DNA from: Cryptomeria japonica | Taxonomy: Eukaryota > Streptophyta > Pinopsida > Cupressales > Cupressaceae | DNA length: 64,000 bases | Assembly: GCF_030272615.1 (NCBI RefSeq) | Contig: NC_081414.1 | Location: 525,677,137 to 525,741,136, forward strand | Direction: 5' to 3' | Part shown: positions 23,789-35,612 of the stretch, piece by piece | How positions within the stretch are numbered: the stretch's first letter is position 1 | Layout of the letters: each line of letters begins with the position of its first letter | Notes under the pieces: model-generated | Told to the model about the DNA's origin: nothing | Database searches by the model: none | The model's input: only the letters and a program-made list of their open reading frames with translations | Translations under genes and position numbers: made by a program

Positions 23789-24765
23789 TGTAGACACCTA
23801 AAACTTGCACAACTAATTAAATGAATTTTATTCATTTAATCATCATTTATTTGCCTATTAATTAGACAGGTTTAATTAATATCCCTATTCTTCCAATCAA
23901 TCTATTAATCAAATTAAAGATTTGATTAAAATCATTTTCTTCCAGCCTAACCTATTAATTAAACTAAGGTTTGATTAAGTACCGTTTAGCCATTTAATTG
24001 AATAAATCTTATTTATTTAATTAAAACCCCTTTTTTCCCTTTTAATTGAATTTACATTTGATTAAAAAAAATCCATTTGCATTTAAATAAATCATTATTT
24101 ATTTGTGAATAGTCCCCCACTTGCAAAATCCTACAAATGCCAGTTGACCCCTTTTGGCTAAAATAAATTTTTTATTTTATCTAAAAATGCCCTTTTCCCT
24201 CCACTTGCATTCTCCTACATTTTCCATTAGCATGCTAATATTCTTCTAGAACCCCTCTAATCCCTCATTAATTAGCCTACTTCTTCTAGTTATGTCACAT
24301 CCCTAAATTTGGGGGAGTCACTTCTCCAAATTTGGAGAAAGTATTCAAAATATGTTGAAGACTTTATCTCATAGCAATATCCATGTTAGTTTAATTAGCA
24401 CACCTAAGCTTTCAATTTGGAATCAATCTTAGTATCATATCTTGCATTCCATCTTGCATTTCATCTTTTCATATCATTTGATCATCTAGCTAGGATCTTA
24501 GTTACATTCATTTTGATCTTGGCATATCCTTAAATCTTGTTCTTTAGGTTGACATCTAAAAGATCAAGTGCTCTTCCAAGTGAGAGCCACCTTGAATCTT
24601 GAAGTTCCTTGGAGACAAAGGAACATGAGATGTTCTTGGGGTTGTTGATTTTGAAGCTAACTTAGTTTAGTTTCTATTTCTATTTCTAACTCTAACATAA
24701 TTTTTCATGTGTGTGTTTGCTATTGTTTGATTCTCTTTTGCAGATTCCACACTTTTCAGCATACA
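23789..24765 (+). repeat. 5' LTR of element E (shortened)
   Basis: 977 bp, ends TGTAGACACCTAAAAC and TTTCAGCATACA. It is about 0.6 kb shorter than the 3' LTR, with the gap at about 24370 corresponding to 42430-43070. The missing part contains the only good TATA box. Confidence 0.92.
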
Positions 24766-24769
24766 TTTT

Positions 24770-24787
24770 TGGCACCCACCATGGGGC
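24770..24787 (+). other. Primer binding site of element E, tRNA-Lys-like
   Basis: TGGCACCCACCATGGGGC lies four bases after the LTR. It resembles the 3' end complement of a plant lysine tRNA with a few mismatches; the tRNA assignment is from memory. Confidence 0.6.
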
Positions 24788-24856
24788 TCGCCCCCTAAAT
24801 TGATCAAAATGTTAACCTTTTTGCGTAGGTTCGACCCAAAATATAGTATAATCTTT

Positions 24857-25150
24857 TAATGCACACATCGACTGTTGTAGCACATACGTGGTACAAAGTA
24901 GCGCATCTGTGTTCTACTCTAGCGCATATGTGCACTATTCCAACACATCTGTGCTTTGTTATAGCGCATATGGACATCTCTGAGCGCATCTGTTTTCTGT
25001 GGATTTTTTTGTCTTTTCTGGATTTCTGTCCGATAAACTTATTTTAGTGCATACGTAGTCTGTTTTAGCGCATATGAAGTACTATGTAGCACATTTGTCC
25101 TCTGTTATAGCACATATGTTCTCTGTTGTAGCGCATTTGTAACAGAGGCA
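24857..25150 (+). repeat. 21 bp-phased TAGCGCATATG array, left copy (element E)
   Basis: The word TAGCGCATATGT and variants (TAGCACATATG, TAGCGCATCTG) recurs every 21 bp: unit starts at 24857, 24878, 24899, 24920, 24941 and 24962, then at 25045, 25066, 25087, 25108 and 25129, with a decayed gap between that keeps the phase to within one base. The first ~12 bases of each unit are conserved; the remaining ~9 vary. It lies in the leader just after the primer site. Confidence 0.9.
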
Positions 25151-27127
25151 AAAATTGTAACCCAAACTTGGAATTTAGGCTTGTCTAAGCCCACAAGGAG
25201 ATTTTATGCTCTGCTAATTTCTTTTCTTGCAGGTTTCTAACAAATTCTTGTAGGTTGAAGGAGTTATATTAGTAATTTTGATTTCTTTATAGCTTTCTTT
25301 TAAGTTGGTTAAAAAGAATTTATATTTCCTTTTTAGTAAAAAGAACCTCATAATTTTGTTTTGGTGCTCTAAAATAAATCAAACTTGTCTATAGGGATCT
25401 AAAAAGAACATCACTTAAAAAGGTTAAAAGGAATCACAAATCAAACCTTCATCTCCTTGCAAGTTAGGAGCAAAAAAACCTCGATTTGGGCTCTAAAAAG
25501 AACAACAATCTTTCATTTTCTTGCAAAGGTAAAGTTCACAATCAATATTTATTTGCAAGTTAAAAAGAACAATCAACTTGTCCCTTTTGCAAACCGATTT
25601 ACTTTATTGCAATGATTTTCATTTTGTTGACCACGATTTCCAATTCCTAGTTTAGAAAATCATTGCTATGTGGAACTAAAAAAACACCATGTTTGATTGG
25701 AGAAACATCTCCAGTTAGGACTTAGAAAACAATTTCTTTGAAAGGGCAAAAATATTTTTGTGTGATTTGTCTTGAGTGGTAGGTATATGCTCTCCCCTTA
25801 ATTGGGTGACCAAAAAGCCAAACACACTCTTTTCATGCTTTATTTACTTTCTAGCATTTAAAAAGTTTAGAGGGCCTACCTTCCCTAATGCCTTGATGGG
25901 GCTAGTGAGAATGGAATGACCCAAGTGGGCAATGGCTAAAGCCAAGTTTACCAACCCAATATAATAAAATGTGGAGGCTGATGAAAATCCCCTACAACGA
26001 CAGTATGTATTCGATAACATTCCCCCTAGTATCATTGTGATGCGAAAAGCCTTTGTTCTAAAGGTTGGGAAGTCTCTTAATTGAGTTTATCATTTTTCAC
26101 GCCGAACTAAACCTTTACTACGAACCATAGAAGCAAAAACCATGAGTCAAGTCAATTGCCATATATTGGAAATATTATAGTGCAAGGGTGGGGAAGAATC
26201 CACCCCCAAGATCACTCACCATCCATCTACCAAGATAAATACTCAATTGAGGAGTAATCCTCTTTGGGTTAATTTATGGAAAAAGGAAACAAAATAGGTG
26301 CCCCCTAGGGGGTGACACAACTATTTGAGTTGAAGGAGTATCGAGCTGTGGGTTATGGTATTGTCAATGACCCTTGAATAAAGAGTCTACTTGGTGTGTC
26401 TTATTTGTATCCAAACTAGTGAAAACATCGGGGATTTGAACACATCCTCAAAGAACATACACTAAATGTTTAACATTAGGATGACCATTGTCTTCATGTG
26501 TGCTATGTATTCTTGTCACAAATGTTAAAACATCTTGGAAAAATATCAATCAACCAACTCAATAAATCGGTTCAAATAAAGAGAAATTATAAGTGGAGGA
26601 GATTTTCAAATCCAACAAAGACCCTTTTGAGGTGGTTATCAACTTTTCAACTATCTTTAGGCAAGGCTTTCATCCAACAATATTAGATGAGTATCAAACC
26701 AAGTGATCACAAGTTATCATCCAAACTATCTCAACAAAAATACCTAGCAAGGTATTCAAGTTTTTCAAATTTGGTTTCCATATCGGGAAACTTTATCCAT
26801 ATCATTTGATGTACTTTGTCAAAGGGGCATATCAAACAAACCCTCTATTAGGACTAGTAAGCTTGAGTATCAAAACGAAGTATCCCTATCAACCAACAAT
26901 ATCAACATTGTCATCATTTGTATGACCACTCCCCATATTTTGAGAAGAATAAGCCTTCATCAAAAGGCTAAGTTGAAGAAGAGACAACCTAGTCTTAGGG
27001 AGCTATCAAGAGGAGAAAGTTTCTCTATATCAACCAAAAAATCCTATAACATAGGACATTTTTACATCATTTCCATGATTACCTCCATGATAAAATACTA
27101 ATTTTGACAAAGAATCCTTGAAGGAAC
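25151..27127 (+). other. Non-coding leader of element E
   Basis: About 2 kb with no recognisable protein. Several AAAAGAAC-containing phrases recur between 25300 and 25570. Long leaders are usual in Ogre-like elements, where an extra ORF may precede gag. Confidence 0.5.
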
Positions 27128-27549
27128 GTGCCTTCATGCAAAGGTCAACACTATCACAAGATATCAACTTTGGTGGAAGGATCAATTTGGCTTACATACC
27201 TAAGAATCCAATCACATATTGAGTCAAATAAAGTCATGCCTATAGGTACACAATCTTATAAAAACATCGAGTGGGAAGAAGAACCAGAATCAAGCATGAA
27301 ACGCCAAGAAGTTAACACTTGGAAAAATTACATGAATCTAGAAGAGGAAGAAATAACAGATGAAGTTATCAAGGAGACACAACAAGACCTTGGCTTACAC
27401 AAACTTCTTGAAAAACTCATCGAAATCGATAAACATAAATACTTCCTCCTGCTATCTAGCAAAGGTATCGAAATCCCTGAGGATTTTGATACATAACAAC
27501 CAAAACAAACTGAGAACTTCAAAGGAAAAAATTAAGAACACATGGTTCC
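27128..27549 (+). pseudogene. Small ORF before gag (element E), unrecognised
   Basis: A 122-codon open piece to 27496, rich in Glu and Lys (EEEEITDEVIKETQQDLG near 27340). It could be the remnant of the extra upstream ORF of Ogre-like elements or an out-of-frame part of gag. I cannot decide between these. Confidence 0.35.
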
Positions 27550-28916
27550 AATACAGATGATCATACTGATAACAATGACCTAAATGACACTAATAATCAA
27601 GGTGACACCAACCATCAAGATACCAACACTGGAAACAATCCTCTCTCTACACTCACACAACAAATACGAGCACTTCAACAACAAATGGAAGACATGCAAC
27701 AAGGAACTACCACACGATATTCCTTAGAGGATATTTGTCCTTATCCATTTGATCAAAGTTTGAACATGGCACCATTCCCACCTAACTCTAAAATACCAAA
27801 GTATGAAAAATACAATGGTAAGAATGATCTTCTTGATCACGTAAGGGAATTTTGCACGATGAGCTTGGAGTTCACCCATAATGACACTTACATGATGAGG
27901 CTATTTCCAAGAAGCCTAGGAGGACAAACAATGGAATGGATTTTGAAAGTCACACCTCCCTTCAGATCATTTGAGGAGTTGGTAAACAAATTTGTTTCCC
28001 AATATTCTTATAAAATTCAACATGAAATTACCATGCTTGATATTTGCAACATGAAACAAAAGAACAATGAGACATTCATGGTGTTCTTGCAAAGATGGAG
28101 AATATTGATATCTATATATCCTCGAACCATACCTGAAAAAGAGAAAATGAAAATATTCATAGACAATCTCAATGATGAGATGAGATATCAATTTAAACTA
28201 CAATGTCTACCTAGTTTTAAAAAGTTGATTGAAAATGGCATCCAGGTAGAAGAAGCCTCAATCAAGAAAGGAACTTTGAAGTTCTCTAAAGAAGGTGCTA
28301 GGTCGTCAAACAACACCTATAACAACAATTACTATAAAAACTCAGACAAGTCCAAATTTTGGACAAGAAATAATAATGTTGTTAATGATGGTGTAGTGAA
28401 CAATGTTAAACCAAAACAACCCATGTTAAACTTATCCGATGTTACTCCACCAACCAACACTCAAAACAATATCAATCAAAGAAAACACTCAAAGCAATAC
28501 CAATCAAAGAACCAACAATCCAAGAACAAACAATCAAGGAAACATCAACCAAGGGAATAAAAATAACGCTAACCCAAAACCAACACCATATCGATGAAAT
28601 TTTGCACCTTTAGGACAAACCCTTGAATCAAAATTTTGAGAACTATTGGCCAAAAAACTCATTACATTGCCAAACACAAGGGATTTTTAGCCTCGAGTCA
28701 AACCGTCATCAATATCATAGAAAAAAAGGGCATCGCACAAATGATTGCCTAAGGTTGAAGAACTTGGTTCAAGATTTGATAGATAACGGTGACATAATGG
28801 TAGATGGTCATAAGACCAATGATGATCATCAAGTCTTTAAGAATCCACTTCCAAATTATGACAAAGGTGCATCATCATCCTCGGACAACAAAGCATCCCA
28901 TATCAATCATGCATAA
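27550..28916 (+). pseudogene. Gag of Tat-type element E
   Basis: The frame of 27685-28560 is already open from about 27550 with an Asn/Asp-rich start; the first Met of the clean part is MEDMQQG. KIPKYEKYNGKNDLLDHV followed by a Trp-containing helical region is typical of Tat gag. A degenerate zinc knuckle at about 28700 (QYHRKKGHRTNDC) has lost its first Cys; in relatives it reads C-x2-H-x3-G-H-x4-C. A frameshift separates it from the main piece. Gag would form the particle shell. Confidence 0.8.
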
Positions 28917-29165
28917 ATAAATGTTATCAATCACATATCGACATCCAACAATCCGATTAACTTCATTACGATAAAAAAAAAACAAGAACATGTCCCGGCC
29001 AATGTGACTACACGGGCCTGATTTAGATATGTCTTAAAAGGGAGTGCCTCTAAAACAAAAACATCTCAAAAAAATAAATACAACTTGGTAGACTAATTAA
29101 AGAAGACACCCGCCCACATATCCATATTATATCTTCTCAAGATCTCACTCGCACACAAGAATATT

Positions 29166-29663
29166 ATGGAAAAGGCTCTTGCTGACAGTACAGTTCCAGA
29201 TAACCTAGATATTGACCGATTCCAAGCCATGGTGGGACATTTAACCTTGCCTCACAATCTATCATTTTCAGAGCATGATGATGTCTTTATTAATCATTTG
29301 CATAATACTCCACTCCATATCAAAGTCCTAGTCTATAAACATCAAGTGAAAAGAGTACTAATAGATGGAGGAGCCGGTCTAAATATTTGCACTCTAAAAA
29401 TTATCCGTGCATTGGGTTTCTCAGAAACAACCATTGATCCTAAGAAAAAGATAACAATCAAGGCATATGATGATGAGGAAAGATCATCAAAAGGGCTCGT
29501 GGTAGTACCCATTCAAGTAGGGCTAGTTCAAAGAGATACTCTATGTCAAGTCTTAGACATAGACTTGTCTTATAACATACTTTTGGGTCGACCTTGGATC
29601 CATAAAATGCAGGCGGTGTCATCCACATATCATCAATGCCTGAATGTCCCATATGATGGATGA
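29166..29663 (+). pseudogene. Aspartic protease region (element E)
   Basis: A 165-codon open piece. The active-site triad appears as VLIDGGAGLNI near residue 67, with Asp-Gly-Gly in place of the usual Asp-Ser/Thr-Gly, as is common in Tat elements. The flap end is LSYNILLGRPWIH, another hallmark. It would cleave the polyprotein. A stop right after YDG separates it from the RT. Confidence 0.85.
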
Positions 29664-31217
29664 GAAATTACTATCACAATAGATACTAATCATTTCCAAT
29701 ATTGCAATAATCTCAAAGAAGTTCAAAATGTTCTTGTACCCCATAATAGGGAAGCACTAACTTCCACATCATCAAACAACAAGGATCAACTCAAAACTCT
29801 ATCCATATATTTTGAGAAAAAAGTATGAAGTTGAAAGACAAAGGCATGGGGAAATACTCTTTTGAATCCCTATGTCTATCAAAGTTGTCGATTTCACCAA
29901 GGTCTCATGGACAACCATCAACTTCAAAACAACAATCTTCACAACCTATCAAAAAGTTTGATGGTATGTTCATTCAAGTAGGAACACTAGCAGATGAAAC
30001 ATAAGACAAGGATGTTTTGAATTGGCTCTAAAACGATGAAGAGGAAACTGGAGAAACAACCATTAACATCATTATTCCCACAAAATGGTATGACAATGAA
30101 TTTAGAATCATGCAACAAATGGGATATTAAGGAAAGGTTCCTATTGGAAAACATCAAGAAGGCATCACAGAACCAATTCAACCCCATTCACAAATTACTA
30201 GAGATAGATCTGGACTTGGGTATGACTAGCATATTCAACCTATACAAAAACAAGATCATCATCAAAACCCCTGATGGAAAAGAAATGTAACACATAGATA
30301 GGAATCATAGCAAGAAGTGATACATCAAGCAACTGAAAAGACAAACAAAGACCGAATAGATGAAGAATATGAGAAACAACAAGAGGAACTCGCTATTCAA
30401 AGAGAGGAAGCTTCCTATAAATAGATACATCATGTGCAAGCAATAACAAAACCTGATCAAGCCACTACAAAATCAGTAACAAGAAGAATAGTTGGAAAAC
30501 AAAGAAGATAAATATGAACCACAACAAGAAGAACTTTCCATTCAAAGGGAGGAGTCTCTTGATGAACAAATCCAAAGAGTATAAGAAAGCACAAAACTTG
30601 CATCAAAACAAGCAACACAACTTGTATCAATTATCAGGAAACTCTTCTTGTCATACAATATTCCTGTCAGATACAGTGGTGTAGCCTTAGAAAGTGATTC
30701 TGAGATAGAATCAAATGAATATGAATGGGATAGTTTCTCTGATGTCACTGAAGACATTGAGGTAGATACAATCCACACATATACACCTATACCCTATGAT
30801 GGACAAGGATCAGGGGTTAGACCAATTGAAGTTGGATCACAACATATCAATGATTCTAGGGAGGATGATCAGGTTCCAAGCGAAATAGATTCTGAAGAGG
30901 GTATCATCATAGAATTTGGCCTCACTCATGCCAATTTTGATAACATATCCATCATGACTCTCACTACTGTAGACCTTAACCTGCTAGATGATCCCTTACC
31001 CCTCATACATCCCAAACTCATAGACTGGGAACAAACGGAACAACTTAACATACCTATCTTCCCAAATGATGAAACTATTGTGCAATACCTTTGTTTCATG
31101 AAACTAAAAACATGTTCCACCATGGAATCTCATAACAAGGTTCTCAATCAAGGGAATGCCAAGTCTCTTAGTCGCAAAAATAAAATAAAAAAATGATGTA
31201 ATGGTGAAAACCATTTA
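29664..31217 (+). pseudogene. Decayed linker between protease and RT (element E)
   Basis: Translatable pieces (30036-30290, 30648-31196) are acidic and low in complexity, for example SDSEIESNEYEWDS near 30690. Tat elements usually have a poorly conserved acidic linker here. No catalytic motif. Confidence 0.5.
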
Positions 31218-32272
31218 ATGACAGTATTAGATCATAAAAAAGTAAAAACAAAGGACGTATCTGATGGTGAAAACCTCTTTGAGGCGCCTGAGGATGAGAG
31301 ACTTGACACTTTTCCTGAACATTATCAGGAGAGATCACCAATTTTGATTGAGCCAACTCAATCAATCAATATCAACACTGAAGCGACAACAAAAACCATA
31401 CATCTAGAAAAATCACTAACAAAACAAGAAAGACCCAACTTCATCAAATTATTCAAAGAAAAGCAAATCAATTTTGCTTGGTCTTATGTAGATATGCCAG
31501 GGGTAGATCTGGATCTAATCATGCATCACTTATCTATAGCTCCCGGAGCTAAGCTTTTCAAACAAAAACTGAGGAAAATGAACCCACATGTCGTCATATT
31601 GGTTAAAGAAGAACTGAAGAAGTTACTTGATGTAGGATTCATCTGACCCATCGATTATGCAGAATGGATCTCTAACATTGTGTCTATATCTAAACCAAAT
31701 AAAATCATCAAAATTTGTACACACTTCAGGGATCTCAACAAGGCTTGTCCGAAGGATGACTTTCCCTTACCCAGCATCGACATGATTGTAGATCTAACAA
31801 CAAGACATGTTATGTTATCACTCATAGATGGTTTCTCCGGCTACAATCAAATAAAAATAGCACCAAAGGACCAAGATAAAACAATATTTACCTATCCATG
31901 GGGCACTTATTGCTAGAATGTCATGCCTTTTGGCTTAAAGAATGTAAGAGCGAACTATCAAAGAGCAATGACCACAATATTTCATGACATGATGCACACA
32001 TTCATGGAGGACTATGTAGATGACTTATTGGGTAAATCATTCACAAGAGAAGGACATCTAGAGATTCTGGATAAAATCTTTCAGAGGTTGGAGCAATTCA
32101 ATGTACGACTAAATCCTAAGAAATATGTCTTCGATGTAACATCGGGAAAACTCTTGGGATACATAGTCTTAGAAAAAGGAATCGAGGTGGACCCCACAAA
32201 GGTACAAGCGATCATGGAGATGCCACCTCCTAGAAATATCAGCCAATTAAGATCTCTACAAGGATAGCTACA
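31218..32272 (+). pseudogene. Reverse transcriptase (element E)
   Basis: Almost continuous reading with stops at 31646 and 31916. Motifs in order: FAWSYVDMPGVD near 31480, FRDLNKACPKDDFPLP near 31730, MLSLIDGFSGYNQIKIA near 31815, MPFGLKN at 31923, and the catalytic YVDDLL at 32015-32030, with Asp-Asp intact. GKLLGYIV and the thumb follow. It is in the plus direction after the protease and before the RNase H, and is a typical Ty3/gypsy RT. Confidence 0.92.
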
Positions 32273-32870
32273 ATCCATAAGAAGATTCATTTTTCAACTA
32301 GCCGACAAGTGGCTTCCATTCACTAATCTACTCCATAAGAATGTCCCTTTTAGATGGGAAGATCGATGTGCAAAATCATTCCACCAACTCAAGCAATATC
32401 TGATGAATCCACCTATCTTGGTACCACCAATAGTAGGAAAACGTCTTATTCTTTACATATCAGCTACAGAGGAATCACTAGGAGCATTGTTAGCACAAGA
32501 ATATTGAGCAGGCAAGGAAAGGAAAATATACTACATTAGTAGGACATTGAATGGATACGAGATCAACTACACATTCATTGAAAAATATTGTTTGGCAGTG
32601 GTGTTTGCTTCTCAAAAGTTTCGCCACTACATGCTCACTCACACAATCAAGTTGGTAGCAAAGATTGATCCCTTAAAATATCTACTCAACAAAGCCACTC
32701 TCACAGGGAGGTTAGCAAAATGGGTCATGATCCTATGCAAGTTCACCATTTAGTACACATAATGGAGGGATATCAAAGGACAAGAAATAGCAGATCAACT
32801 CGCAGATGCACCAGTACTAGACAAACACCCACTACATGTGGAATTTCTAGATACAGATGTGCTCACTATT
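32273..32870 (+). pseudogene. Ordinary (gypsy) RNase H, catalytically decayed (element E)
   Basis: Directly follows RT. Motifs: FRWEDRCAKSFHQLK near 32350, LILYISATEESLGALL near 32450-32485, where the first catalytic Asp of the usual LYTDAS is missing, then the YTFIEKYCLAVVF Glu motif near 32580. The loss of the first Asp is common in Tat elements that carry a second RNase H. Confidence 0.85.
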
Positions 32871-32874
32871 ACAC

Positions 32875-33270
32875 CAAAGCATTGGATCTTATAATTTGAT
32901 GGGTCCTATACACAACATGGATCAGGTGCCGACATCTTGTTCATCACTCCAGAAGGACACACAATCCCATGATCCTATAGGCTGATGTTCCCATGCACCA
33001 ATAATATCATTGAGTAAGAATTTCTAGTGACAGGTATCAAAGTAGTCGTGGAGTGGAAAATCACAAAATTGAAAGTCTATGGGGACTCTCAATTAGTTAT
33101 CAATCAGGTTAATGATGACTATCAAACAAAGGATGACAAGTTGATGCCCTACAAATGCATGGTGGATGATTATAAGAAATACTTTATAAACATTACATTT
33201 GAGCAGATTCCAAGGCTAGACAACAAAGCTATGGATGCCATGGCAAACATTGCCTCACTCCTCTAAATAC
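32875..33270 (+). pseudogene. Archaeal-type second RNase H (element E)
   Basis: FDGSYTQHGSG near 32897 (first Asp), NNIIE near 33001 (Glu, followed by a stop), VYGDSQLVINQ near 33080 (second Asp) and RLDNKAMDAMAN near 33220 (last Asp) show the complete catalytic set. In Tat elements this extra domain lies between RNase H and integrase, as here. It would degrade RNA in the RNA/DNA hybrid. Confidence 0.88.
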
Positions 33271-33540
33271 CAGACAAACAGAATCATTATGAGTTCTTGG
33301 TGGAACAATTGTTTTCCTTTGCCTATGACAATTCTGAATCCCAAGTCATATGCCACATAGTTGATCCGACTGACCCCTTTATGGAAAGATATACACCTAC
33401 CTAAAAGACAATATCCTTCCACTAGACCTATCCCGAAAGAAAAACACAACTTTATTTGACAATCAACCCGTTATACCCTTACCGCTGACACACTTTACCA
33501 TCGAGGTCTTGATGGTACTCTTCTTCGATGTCTTAATCAT
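33271..33540 (+). other. Linker between second RNase H and integrase (element E)
   Basis: Short decayed segment; readable pieces correspond to the connection to the integrase zinc finger. Confidence 0.5.
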
Positions 33541-34123
33541 AACGAATCTGAAACCACCTTGCAGGAACTTCACGAAGGTATTTGTGGCACACATTCAATT
33601 GGTCCTACTCAAACCAAGAAACTTATAAGGATGGGCTATTATTGGCCAACCATGGAAAAAAAATCATATCAGTTTGCCAGAAAATGTCCAAAATGCCAAA
33701 TTCATGGAAATCTTATACATGCACCAGCCCAAGAGCTACAACCATTCACCACATCATGGCCTTTCTACCCATGGGGACTTGACCTCGTAGGAAATATTCA
33801 TCCTTCCTCATCAAATGGTCACAAGTTTATCATCACAACCTCTGAGTACTTCACAAAGTGGATTGAGGTAGTCCCATTGACCACAGTTACCGGCAAGCAG
33901 ATATCTTCCTTCATTTTGAACTACCTCATCTGTCAGTATGGCATTCCTAGTTCTATTATCACAAATAATGGATGACCTTTCAAGAATCAAGATGTACAAG
34001 AACTTTGTGAGAGATTCCATATCCAACATCGATTTTCAACACCATATTATCCACAAGAGAATGGCCAAGGAAATGCCTCAAACAAAACAATCCTAAAGAT
34101 CCTCAAGAAGACAATGAATGATT

Positions 34124-35100
34124 TGTTGGCACTTGGCTCATCTAGTCAAGTTGATTTTGGACAAAGGAATATTGAACAACTGAGAGGTTTTGAATTGATG
34201 TATGTTTCAGCTCAGAAGTTAAGAAAGGACAGAGCAAAAGACAAGCAAGTCATTGAGTAGGCCATTCTAGTTCTACAATAGCTAGTTTTAGGATACACTA
34301 GTCTAGTAGCTAGCCCCTCTGGTAAGCTTAAGAGTTTGAATGAATACATTGCAAAAGAGTTTCAAACTCTTCAACATATATCAAACCAATAGTTAATAGA
34401 GAGATACAATGCAGCTAGGAAGGTCACCTGTGACAATATTATCATATCAGACAAGGTGAAGATGGCAGAGCAACTAACAAAGATTGATGAGGCTCTTAAT
34501 TAGTGCAGTTGTATATATAGGTCTTGTACTAAAACCAACAAACTTACAACTGACCTGGAGGTAAAAATAAAAGCGACAAAGGCCCAGTTGGAACATCTGG
34601 ATAACAATTTTGATGGTACTCAGTCATTGACCAACGCTATTGATGGTCAAATTTTGGTTACAAAATTAGAGATATCAGCCTTGGAGAAAGATATGGACAG
34701 GTTAATCCAGCGAGCTAGGGAATTGAGAGGATTGGTAAGTCCCCAATTGAACACTTTGTTACTTCATAAGCGAGAAAGTTTAGAATTAATGAATAAACCC
34801 ACATCAACAGACCTAATTGAAGAAGAACTTCATGCATACATTCTTAATGGGTTTGTATCTATTTTGGGAACATTGAAAACTAGTTGGGATACTTAGGATT
34901 TTTGAAGGGTGCTTACCCGAATATATTCAAGTACATCTAGATTTGGTTATGGTGTATGTTCTTGTGGTGGCATCATTTCTACTTACTATTATATTCTTTT
35001 ATGGTTACCAGTGACTGAATTAATTTATTAATAAGGTTAAAAATGATCTTACTGGTAGAACACTGATTCACCCCCCTCTCAGTGTTCTTGGATTCCAACA
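34124..35100 (+). mobile_element. 977 bp internally deleted relative of element B
   Basis: It starts TGTTGGCACTTGG and ends TTGGATTCCAACA, with near duplication TGATT/TGATG on the flanks (target TGATG in the unbroken integrase frame). Only ~60 bp of LTR start, a coding segment and the LTR end region remain. The end region shares ACTGATTCACCCCCC and ATTCCAACA words with the LTR of B. The primer site is absent. It must have arisen by an internal deletion spanning most of an element. Confidence 0.82.
34190..34896 (+). pseudogene. C-terminal ORF segment of the B family
   Basis: One main frame with stops near 34258, 34279, 34390 and 34501; the longest open piece is 34588-34896. ASPSGKLKSLNEYI near 34313 matches NPSGKLRSMLNVV of B, and RELRGLVSPQLNTLL near 34715 matches GEVRSLITPRIDSL of B. 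It is helical with coiled-coil-like Lys/Leu/Glu spacing. Function is unknown, but conservation in two copies shows it is a real family protein. Confidence 0.65.
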
Positions 35101-35612
35101 TGATGCTGGTAAAGATTGACATGTCCAACTTAATCCTGCACTTTGGTAATGCAGGATAAGTGTCCACACACCCACAAGAGCTACACCATACTCATTGGTG
35201 TATGGATCAGAGGCTATCCTATCTATTGAGGTAGGAATTCCATCACTCAGGGTATCATTGAAGGGCCTCATTCCAGATGAAGAGTATTGAGTCAACAAAC
35301 TGCAAGAGCTAGAGCTTCTAGAAAAATGCCAACAACGTTCCTTTGATCATCTCAAGGCATATCAACAACGAATGTGCCAAAGCTACAATCACAAGGTTAT
35401 ACAAAGGGCATTCAAAATTGGTGATCTAGTCCTAAAAGAAAATCCCCAAAATCAACAAGATCGGGAAAAGAAGGGGAAATTCGAACCTAACTGGGTGGGA
35501 CCCTTTGTCATCATATCAGCTTATGGATCAGGGGCTTATTAGTTATCAACTTCAGAAGGGTATGTCCTTGATGAGCCAACCAACAACATCCATCAGAAGA
35601 AATTCTACACTT

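Larger units (their letters stand above)
33541..35612 (+). pseudogene. Integrase of element E, split by a B-like fragment
   Basis: The zinc finger (HEGICGTH, then CPKCQIHG) begins near 33559. The core has WGLDLVG (first Asp intact), SSIITNNG where the second Asp is Asn, and PQENGQGNASNKT where the Glu position of the usual GQAEASNK is Asn. The reading stops at ILKKTMN (34118) and resumes at 35101 (KDWHVQLNPALW in a shifted frame), then RATPYSLVYGSEAI and the C-terminal GPFVIISAYGSGAY. Two catalytic changes and the insertion make it inactive. Confidence 0.9.

Noticed and set aside
24857-25150. CRISPR-like look of conserved words separated by variable spacers
   Set aside because: The period is only 21 bp, the words are short and degenerate, there are no cas genes, and the context is a plant LTR retrotransposon.
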